Shown: in pieces, positions 56,763 to 64,000 of the stretch
Layout: each line of letters starts with the position of its first letter
Numbering within the stretch: the first letter of the stretch is position 1
NCBI GenBank assembly: GCA_030844895.1
Contig: CM061230.1
Span: 660,705 to 724,704 of the forward strand
DNA from: Ambrosia x helenae
Taxonomy: Eukaryota > Streptophyta > Magnoliopsida > Asterales > Asteraceae
Length of the DNA: 64,000 nt
Reading direction: 5' to 3'
Translations under genes and position numbers: made by a program
Notes under the pieces: generated by a model
Database searches by the model: none
Told to the model about the DNA's origin: nothing
Seen by the model: the letters and a program-made list of their open reading frames with translations, nothing else

Positions 56763-57039
56763 GAGTTAATTGTCAATTTAGTCCCTGAGGTTTGTTAAAA
56801 ATTGTCACTTTCATCCAAATCTTTTTTTTTTGTCAATTTAGTCCCTGTGATTTATTTTTTTTGTCATTTTAGTCCCTGAGGTTTGTCAAAAATTGTCACT
56901 TTCATCCAAATCTTGTTAGTCCATAAGGACTAAAATGACAAAAAAATGAAACCATAGGGACTAAATTGACAAAACAAAAAAATTTGGATGAAAGTGACAA
57001 TTTTTGACAAACATCAAGGACTAAATTGGCAATTAACTC
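56763..57039. mobile_element. Mutator-type MITE
   Basis: Long inverted arms: GAGTTAATTGTCAATTTAGT at the left and ACTAAATTGGCAATTAACTC at the right. AAAGAAAAA flanks both sides (56,754-56,762; 57,040-57,048), a 9-bp duplication as made by Mutator-like elements, although the flank is low-complexity. Inside, TTAGTCCCTGAGGTTTGT and TTGTCACTTTCATCCAAAT recur as direct and inverted copies. Confidence 0.8.
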
Positions 57040-57396
57040 AAAGAAAAAAGAAAAAAACCGGTAGGATAGTTTGGGTCAAATTTGAGAAGCTTTAGTTGTT
57101 GCTGGTAAATTATTATCTTATTTAGATTCTTGGGACCCATGACCATTTGGTTGGACAAAATTGCCCATGAAAAAAAAAATCTCACAGAAAAAAAAAAAAA
57201 ACAAAAAAAATTGAGCACTAAGAATGGATATGAGTGTTCGAGTTGTGCCACGTGCACGCGCAAAATTGGATTGGATTCACTGCATCTTCGGTCGGTCCAT
57301 CCCACCCCGTTCGGTCGCTCATCATCACAAATTGTTTTCATCTTTTCTAAAAGAATTAACAGTAAGCTTTTACTCTAAATACCAATTAATCAACAT

Positions 57397-57683
57397 GCAA
57401 ATGACCAACCAGCCAGTGGAGTGGTATGAGGGTTCAATGATATAAGACCTATGGTTGGAAGGTCATGGGTTCGACTTTTGAGAGCGTCGGGTTTTATCGT
57501 TTATTCCATTGTCGTGCTTTCGAGCGGGTGGATAGTCGGGTTTTCCCCGAAACTGGTGGACTTGATGAAACCAGGAGCTCGCCTCCCTTACATGTTTGGC
57601 TATGTCGGGTGGAAAGGGTCCTGATTTGACTGAGTAGGAACTTCGAAGGAAGTTCTTGGTGAATTTCGATAGCCGTTAAAAAA
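57397..57683 (+). mobile_element. tRNA-derived SINE, long
   Basis: The head has GTGGAGTGGTATGAGG and the B box in GGTCATGGGTTCGACTTTTG. The GC-rich body carries GGGTTTTCCCCGAAACTGGT. The tail is ATAGCCGTTAAAAAAA. AATCAACAT at 57,388-57,396 and 57,684-57,692 is the target duplication. The body resembles that of the minus-strand SINE at 62,156-62,402. Confidence 0.87.
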
Positions 57684-57849
57684 AATCAACATAGTATCAT
57701 TATTACATTTGTGGAAGGCAATCACAAATACCAATAAACCACAAGACCACATGCCTTTTTTTTAAATGAAGATACCTTATTCTAGAATTGATTTTAAGTA
57801 AAAAAAAATCAATACATCTCACAATGACCCGTTTTTGTAACTTTCCCAC

Positions 57850-58245
57850 ACACACACATATTTCGTGCGAATTGCGAGAACGCTATCTAAAACCATTCAA
57901 ATTCAAAATTTCTTTTTACACTTCTCTTTATTACTAAAATACAATCTCAAAAACACGATTTACGCGTAAAAATTCAAACGTATACGAAAATAATTTGTTT
58001 TGACACATGTGTAAATTTACTGTTTATACATGTGTAAACTTTTTCATTTACACATGTGCAAAAAGTTATTTTGAAAGTGTTTTTGCAAGAAAAAAATGAA
58101 TTATTTGGAAAGAAAATTCATTTATTAATATTGCATTTTGATTATAATGAGGTTTGTATTAAAAATTTTTTGATTTTGATTGATTTTTTTACTTGTTCTC
58201 ACGGTTCTCATAATATTTAGCGTTCTCAAGATAACCCTCCCCTAT
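57850..58245. repeat. AT-rich element with GCGTTCTC ends and TACACATGTG palindromes
   Basis: AGAACGCTATCTAAAACC at the left is mirrored by TATTTAGCGTTCTCAAG at the right. ACACATGTGT, ATACATGTGT and ACACATGTGC occur within 60 bases (58,003-58,062). Borders are approximate. Confidence 0.5.
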
Positions 58246-58443
58246 ATATATAGGATTAGGATCATATGAAAACTCCATTGAGTTGTGAGAACTAGAGAAC
58301 CCATCTGAACCATTCACCAAGTGCAAATCAACACTTTTTTAATTTTTTGAATTTTTTAATTAGGGGTATGAAAGTCTTTTTGTAAACAATATTATGGGCA
58401 TTTTAGTAATAACAACACCCCGCCCCACCCAAGTTACCTTTTA

Positions 58444-58476
<33 letters not shown>

Positions 58477-59334
58477 CATAATCTCTCACCACTCTCTCTA
58501 CACACCTGCTCTCTCTACCTCTCTTTCTAACGGTCTCTCTCTCTATAAAAACAATAGATCTGGTGGGGGGGGGGGGTTCGAATGGGTGGTTTAGTGGCTC
58601 GACAGAGGGGGGTGGATCTGATGGTGGTGGTTGATAGAACGTGGTGGGTAGGGGCTGAACGTGGTGGATCTGTCAGGAGATGATGTTGGGAAGAAGATGA
58701 TGTTTTGCGTTTAAGGAGTTGATGCTGTGGAGACGAAGATGAATGGTGTAGTATCTTGTAAGAAAACACTTGTGTATGGCAGATTTACACTGGTGTAAAT
58801 CATCCTCATTATATGTTTTGTTTGGTTTTTTACACCAGTGTAATTGTTGTAAAAGTTTGTGTATGACAGATTTACACCAGTGTAAAAAATTACACAAGTG
58901 TAAAAACGAGAGTGATATGACAGGATGTACAATTTGATTTTTTGTTTTAAAAAATAAAATTAATTTAAAAAATAAAATAAAGTTTAAAAAAATAAATGAA
59001 ATAAAGTTAAAAAAATGAATATTTTTAAAAAGTTTTGTATATGACACAATGTACAATTTGATTTTTTTAAAGTAATTTAATTAAAAAAATGAAATAAAGT
59101 TAAAAATAAAATATTGAATGATATAATATTAATTTTCTCTCTCCCATGGGTTTTTACCTAAATACCCTAAATGTACTTTAATATATTAAAAAATATTTAT
59201 TAATCAAGTAAAGACAAAAACTCACATCCTTTTATCTCAACCATTGGATCATCAAGATCAACGATCCACAAGAGTTCTCTAGTTCTCACAATTCGGTACA
59301 GTTCTCACATGAACCTAACCCTATATATATATAT
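58246..59334. mobile_element. Non-autonomous element with GGATTAGGATCATATGA ends
   Basis: TATATAGGATTAGGATCATA at the left is mirrored by TGAACCTAACCCTATATATA at the right; AGAACTAGAGAAC and GTTCTCTAGTTCT follow inside. The interior holds an (AAT)n run (58,448-58,475), a G-run (58,564-58,576) and four TTACACNNGTGTAA palindromes (58,793-58,903). Open frames here (to 127 codons) have no recognised motifs. Confidence 0.65.
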
Positions 59335-59959
59335 ATAATTAAAACCTGATCATGTGACGAGATACTTTTTTATTTTTTGTAGAATTTTATTCAATAAATT
59401 CAAAATTGAAATTCACCTGAAGGCTTCTTTAGGATCCCTTGCTACGGCCAAGGTGAAGACAATGGTATCATTATTTATATTGGTGCTCATAGTAATGATT
59501 AGTTGTTTCCCTACTCAATATTGTTGATTATCAGTTCTTTCATCTCTAGTCCCTTTCTATTTTCGTGAAGTACTTGTAAGTAGTTGTAAGACCACCCGTA
59601 GTGGGGCGTGGTTTATGCAATTTTTTCGAAAATAGCGCCCCGCACACCATCACATGCGGGCGCTATTTTGCAAAATGAAGGGAGGGCTTTATTTTTATAA
59701 CGCCTGAACTCATTTCTTCCCTCCAATGAGGAGCTGCCACGTGGCAAATCAAAGTCAAGGTTTTTTTTTTATTTTTAATAATAATAATAATAATAAACAT
59801 AATAATAATAATAATAATAATTGAAAATTTTGAATTTTAAACGGTTACTGTTTAAAACCGTTTGAATTTCAAAATTTCCCCCCAAACCGTTTGAATTTCA
59901 AAATTTGAATTTCAAACGTTTTCCCCCCAAACCGTTTGAATTTCAAAATTTGCTAACCC

Positions 59960-59969
59960 TATAAATAGG
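59960..59969 (+). promoter_or_regulatory. TATA box before the Pro-rich ORF
   Basis: CTATAAATAGG lies about 70 bases before the ATG at 60,031, in a leader free of upstream ATG codons (CACACCTCCAATTCCTCATC). Confidence 0.65.
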
Positions 59970-60030
59970 TAACCAAATCAGATTTATCAACCACACCTCC
60001 AATTCCTCATCCTCTTCCTCAAACCATAAT

Positions 60031-60696
60031 ATGTCTGGTTTTCAACCAGGAGGCTCATCCTCCTCTAACCTCCGACAGTACTCTCGCCGTTATCCCAGGG
60101 GACGGGGCCGTCCCCGGAGACTACCATTCTCTTCATCTCCTCCTCCTACTGCTGCTCCACAACCTCCTATTTATCCTCCTCCTCCTCCTCCACAACATTG
60201 GTTATATCTCCCTCCTGCTGCTGCTGCACAACCAACCTTTCCTCCTGCTGCTGCTGCACAACCAACCTTTCCTCCTCATCCTCCTGCCGATGATGACTGG
60301 ACGGATGAGGAATTGGTCTGGGCTATGGATTATGTCATGGCCCAGCAACAAATGGAGCGACTAACGTTGTCGCCCCCTACCCCCTGGGCTGCTTCACTCC
60401 CCCAACACCAGACTACCCCTACCCCCACCCCCATCCCCCAACAGCAAACTACCCCCATCCCCATCCCTCAACAGCAAACTACCCCCATCCCCATCCCCCA
60501 AGACCATGGGACTTCCCCAACTGAGGGGGACTTGGAAGCCCTGAGGGAGATTGAGGAGGAGGAGTACTACTATAGCCAACCTACCCCTCCTCGTGAGTAC
60601 TACTACTTCCCCTCAGATGCGAGATCTGATGGACGGGACAGCTCACGTTCCGTCTCACCCGAGTACTACTTCCCCTGGGACAACTACTCTCCATAG
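60031..60696 (+). CDS. Pro/Gln/Tyr-rich protein encoded inside a PIF/Harbinger-type element
   Basis: The ORF is 221 residues, intronless and intact, with no homologue I can name. Residues 1-35 are Ser/Arg-rich and end in RRYPRGRGRPRR, a likely nuclear-localisation or nucleic-acid-binding patch. Residues 36-85 are Pro-rich, with two copies of PPAAAAQPTF. Residues 87-112 form the only clearly ordered stretch, DDDWTDEELVWAMDYVMAQQ. It is acidic with regularly spaced aromatic residues and faintly recalls the first helix of a Myb/trihelix domain. Then come TTPIPIPQQQ repeats, the acidic DLEALREIEEEEYYY, and a C-terminus with REYYYFPSD and PEYYFPWDNY repeats. It could be a truncated relative of the Myb-like second protein of PIF elements, a captured host fragment, or a young ORF. 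Function unknown. Confidence 0.6.
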   Translation: MSGFQPGGSSSSNLRQYSRRYPRGRGRPRRLPFSSSPPPTAAPQPPIYPPPPPPQHWLYLPPAAAAQPTFPPAAAAQPTFPPHPPADDDWTDEELVWAMDYVMAQQQMERLTLSPPTPWAASLPQHQTTPTPTPIPQQQTTPIPIPQQQTTPIPIPQDHGTSPTEGDLEALREIEEEEYYYSQPTPPREYYYFPSDARSDGRDSSRSVSPEYYFPWDNYSP

Positions 60697-60708
60697 TGGA
60701 GAAAATTA

Positions 60709-60768
60709 GGATTAATAATTAATTTAGGATTAATAAGTAATTTAGGATTAATAAGTAATTTAGGAATT
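60709..60768 (+). repeat. About 19-bp tandem repeat after the ORF
   Basis: TTAGGATTAATAAGTAATT is repeated about three times directly downstream of the stop codon, within the 3' part of the element. Confidence 0.85.
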
Positions 60769-61171
60769 TAGGATCTGTGTAACTTTTTTTTTTAATATCA
60801 GTTGTGTGTTTTTATTATTATTTGTGATTTTTTTATATTTATTTGCATTTTATTTTAATTATTTTGAATTAAAAGATAAAAAAAATATATATAAAAATCA
60901 ACCAATCACAAACAGGGGCTTTATAAATAAAGCCCCACCACTACACCCCTTTTTCAGTTTCTCTCTCCACGCTGACTCAGCAGCCACGTGGACCAATCAC
61001 ATTCAGGGGCTTTATAAATATAAAGCCCCACTACACATGGTCTAACTATCAATTATTTGATTTTGATAGATCATCAGTTCCTCAATGACTTCAACTTGAT
61101 GATAACAAAACTAATTTAACTAATAAATTATGTCTTGTTTTGAGTTTTTTTTGGTAACAATTGCATTCTTA

Positions 61172-61595
61172 CGGTATGTTCCCGAGTTTACTAAATAAAA
61201 GAAAAGAAAAGAAAAGGATACCATGAGAAAAAAGAAAGGAAAATATATAATTTTATTTCGTGTTCCTGAGTTGAAAGGAAAAGAAAAGAATCTAAAGAGT
61301 TTATGTGTTCCCGAGTTGAAAGGAAGAAAAAAGAAACGTATGTTTTACAATTATACCCTTGTAAGATTTTATTATAAGTTAAATGAGAGGGTAAAATGGT
61401 AAATAATATATTTTATATTTTTTTTCTTCCCCTTCCTTCTGCTTCCTTCCAATTTGGAAGGAAGATTATTTGAGAGAATTTTCCTTCCTCTTCTCTTCAC
61501 TTCCTTCCTTTAATGAAACTCTGGAACACAAAATTGTTCCCCTTTCTTTCCGCTTCCTTTCCTTTCCTTCTATTATTAAACTCTGGAACACAGTG
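61172..61595. mobile_element. PIF/Harbinger-type MITE with AAAGGAA-rich arms
   Basis: TATGTTCCCGAGTTTA at the left is mirrored by TAAACTCTGGAACACA at the right, with TTA on both sides (61,169-61,171; 61,596-61,598). GAAAAGAAAAG arms face CTTCCTTCC arms around an AT-rich centre. Non-coding. Confidence 0.7.
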
Positions 61596-61598
61596 TTA

Positions 61599-62144
61599 AT
61601 CCGGACAGAATGTTACTAGAAAACTTTATAATAACCTCTAATTGATAAGGGATTGTTCTGCCAATAATACATATGCTATATCATGTTATTCTTTCGTGTG
61701 ATGCTAAATTTAAATTCAACATATATACTTTTTGTCTTTAAAAAAGGTTTCGATACAAATGTCAATATAAGAATATACTAGGTGAGGTTCTTGCACAAAT
61801 GTCATATTTTATGAGAAGGATTAAGAATTGTTAGGATATAATACATCAAATTGTGTTTTAATGGTTAAGATGAACTTATGATAGTTTTGTAAATAGAATA
61901 TGGTATTTGGTAAAGATGGCAAAAGATGAATAAACACAATAGTTGATTTTTTAGTTGCCCGAATCCTTAAAAACTCATTAATGAAGAAAAAGTATCATTT
62001 TTTATTACGAGTGTTAGTGTGTTAGATGCACTGTTTAGACAACTATAAGTCTACATGAATTTTTAATTCTTAATTATTTTCACATTCTGTTTTAAGTATG
62101 AGTGATTAGTCATCAACCAATGGTATATATGGCACGTGGTGATG
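61599..62144. other. AT-rich intergenic DNA
   Basis: Nothing recognised. Confidence 0.5.
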
Positions 62145-62155
62145 GCTTTTAGAAA

Positions 62156-62402
62156 ATTTTTTTTAACGGCTAACAAATCAATCCCGATCACTCACGAAGT
62201 ACCCACTGGACAAAGGAGTACTTCGAGAGTAACCCGGGTCCACCAATAAATTCACACCAGTTTTCGGGGAAAACCCGCCGCCCGAAGGCCCACTGCGGTA
62301 AAACCCGGCCCACTAGCAGCATTTTGCTGCCAGCAGGACTCAAACTCCCTACCTCCCACAAGGAAAGCAAGGAGGGTGCCACTCCACCATAAGGGGATTG
62401 AC
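62156..62402 (-). mobile_element. tRNA-derived SINE, minus strand
   Basis: GCTTTTAGAAA flanks both sides (62,145-62,155; 62,403-62,413). On the minus strand there is a head with GGTGGAGTGGCACC, a B-box-like GGGAGTTTGAGTCCTGC and a GC-rich body with GGGTTTTCCCCGAAAACTGG. The tail is TTAGCCGTTAAAAAAA. Confidence 0.85.
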
Positions 62403-62413
62403 GCTTTTAGAAA

Positions 62414-63707
62414 TTATATCTTCTTTAGAATATCCGCTCCATATAAAAATAAAAATAAGATAGTCGTATTATTTACATGACTTCAGCGAACAACGTTTTT
62501 CCATGCAAACATCTTTAGTAACATGGCTACATGAATTTCCCATCGAACCACCATTTGGTGACCTCATACAACCGAAGTGGCTATGTGGATTAATTCAAGC
62601 CAATATTTATAATTATAGTGGAAAACTTTTCTAAAAGCAGAATGATTGCAAATTTTTAGGAAGAAACTACCCTAGGTATAACCTTCTTTTTTTGGATAAT
62701 CCAATCATGATTGACTAATCCAAGGATTAATTTAAGCAAATTCTTAGAAAGAAACTACCTAGGTATAACCTTATTTTAATCACTAATAATATATTAGGAT
62801 GAGTTTCCAACAATAACCCATGACTTTTCTTATGGAAAGTTGTGAGTTGGATACTCGCCAAAAGCAATTTGCTTCGGGTTGAGCCAGAGGCCGGGTTTTC
62901 CTTCAGGCGAGGTGAGCTGGGTCATCGCGTTCTCTAAGAAACAAAGCACAACAGACATAAAAGGTATAGCTTGAGTAAAATTGAATAATTTAGATTGCAT
63001 GTCTTAGCGGATTTTCTAAGCGCTAAAAGCATGCATACATGATACATCATGACAATCGATTAAGATTATATTTATTGACTTTATGGAGACATATATAATA
63101 TTGTTTTGGATTCGATTATTAGAGGCCTGAAAGTAAGTTGTGAAATGACTAAAGCTCACTAAAGAGTTTATACAAACGAAACCTAACCCGGTGAGGGTTT
63201 AGTACACTTCGAACTACATTTTGATAACAAACAATAATATGGGGCTAAACGTACGAACCCGTGTGAGAGGGAAGCGACATTCCTTCAAATAGAATTGTAG
63301 AGGGTGCAATTCCTAATAACCCTAAAAAACCATGTTAGCTAGTGCTTAACCCCTGGGTTGCGGGGATGCGGGTCATAAAACTGTGCTAAATAGCAAACTA
63401 TAACCGAAATCGGGGGAAAATCAAAAAACATAAAGGTGAACTTTTACTACACATGACGTAAAATATAGGTAAAGACAAACACGAACTTATACCGCGAGCT
63501 GACGTAAAACATAGACAAACTCGAATCAACCAATCCTACTCTAATTGCTATATACAGTAATTAAATGGGTAAGAGAGTATAAAAGACGTAACCGAAAGTT
63601 AAAATAATTAATAAATTCTGATTATTCAAGTTACATTTCTGTATAATTTAATATAGATTTGTTTTCCCGTAACGAACTTAGCAATTGAATCCGTTAAATT
63701 TTGAATA
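62414..63707. other. Intergenic DNA, no gene recognised
   Basis: A GC-richer block at about 62,830-62,945 (GAGCCAGAGGCCGGGTTTTC) resembles SINE bodies but has no delimited ends. A 40-base block (AGAAACTACCYTAGGTATAACCTT) occurs twice, at about 62,662 and 62,750. Confidence 0.5.
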
Positions 63708-64000
63708 TCTATACTACATTATAAAGGGGAGACAAGGACAAATATGTTCAAATTGTCAAAGTTAAGATGACATTTGAAAAAACACATGCTTTAAACCTAT
63801 AATGTCATATAAAATTTTCCCATATTACCCCTTGATGCATTGTTATTTGTACATTCATTGCCTTCACTCTTCACATATCATTTTACATGAATTTTAAGAT
63901 GGCATAGGGAAAGTTTCATTCTTAAAACCCAAATGTCATGTAATTTTTTTTCTTTCTACCCTTCATGCAAAACCTACTTGTACATATTCTTTTATCATAA
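63708..64000 (+). mobile_element. Possible Helitron 5' end, running off the window
   Basis: TCTATACTACATTATAAAGG preceded by A resembles the AT-rich TCTATACTA... 5' ends of plant Helitrons. The element would extend beyond the window. A similar motif, TCTACTATACTATAAAGG, is at about 51,139 inside a sulfate transporter intron. Confidence 0.4.

Larger units (their letters stand above)
59590..61042 (+). mobile_element. PIF/Harbinger-type element carrying one Pro-rich ORF
   Basis: The left end GACCACCCGTAGTGGGGC is mirrored by the right end GCCCCACTACACATGGTC. TAA flanks both (59,587-59,589; 61,043-61,045). Subterminal GCGGGCGCTATTTT, GCCACGTGG and CAATCACAAACAGGGGCTTT words lie near the ends. 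At 1453 bp it is too short for a transposase, and none is found. It does contain a clean 221-codon ORF with its own TATA box. The GACCA...TAA termini also occur in the 323-bp MITE at 36,444-36,766. Confidence 0.8.

Noticed and set aside
58527..59056. Several minus-strand frames of 73-127 codons
   Set aside because: They are driven by AT-rich and simple repeats in a non-autonomous element and share no known domain.
60394..60579. Antisense 61-codon frame with Gly-Asp repeats
   Set aside because: It is a shadow of the TTPIPIP repeats of the Pro-rich ORF.
1..64000. CRISPR arrays, operons or bacterial-type systems
   Set aside because: Nothing of the kind is seen; the window is plant nuclear DNA and its repeats are transposons, microsatellites and a minisatellite.

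Overview
This window is nuclear DNA from a flowering plant. The evidence is AT-rich intergenic DNA, intron-rich genes with GT-AG junctions, a Ty1/copia retrotransposon primed by initiator-Met tRNA, tRNA-derived SINEs (one with the TS-type 3' end), PIF/Harbinger and hAT MITEs, and Helitron-like termini. The repeat flavour suggests a eudicot, perhaps Asteraceae, but that is only an impression. Most of the window is transposon-derived. LAYOUT: 1-15.8 kb has no recognisable gene. It holds MITEs with intact target-site duplications (TSDs), a LINE tail, a 35-bp minisatellite, a Helitron-like 3' end and microsatellites. 15.85-19.2 kb (+) carries a two-coding-exon gene for a 174-residue Lys/Arg-rich conserved protein of unknown function. 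20.1-24.4 kb (-) carries a seven-exon homocysteine S-methyltransferase gene whose introns are full of transposons and whose last exon junction is out of phase. 24.5-36.8 kb is repeats: a TTCGAA-rich hAT element, a solo gypsy-type LTR, nested Tourist elements and a SINE. 36,855-43,300 (-) is a complete-length copia element with LTRs that look identical and a CTAGG TSD; its polyprotein frame is broken twice. 43.3-48.3 kb is repeats. 48.4-53.1 kb (-) is an intact twelve-exon group 3 sulfate transporter gene (663 aa). 53.1-64 kb is repeats, including a 1.45-kb PIF/Harbinger-type element (59,590-61,042) that carries an intact 221-codon Pro-rich ORF behind a TATA box; this is the least explained object in the window. 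HOW THE GENES RELATE: homocysteine methyltransferase (methionine synthesis from S-methylmethionine) and the sulfate transporter both belong to plant sulfur metabolism. They are about 24 kb apart and separated by transposons, and nothing suggests co-regulation. The most useful structural results are the many MITEs whose borders can be fixed to the base by their TSDs, the break in the methyltransferase gene, and the fact that all three coding-frame breaks in conserved genes fall in A-runs, which raises the possibility of sequencing error.
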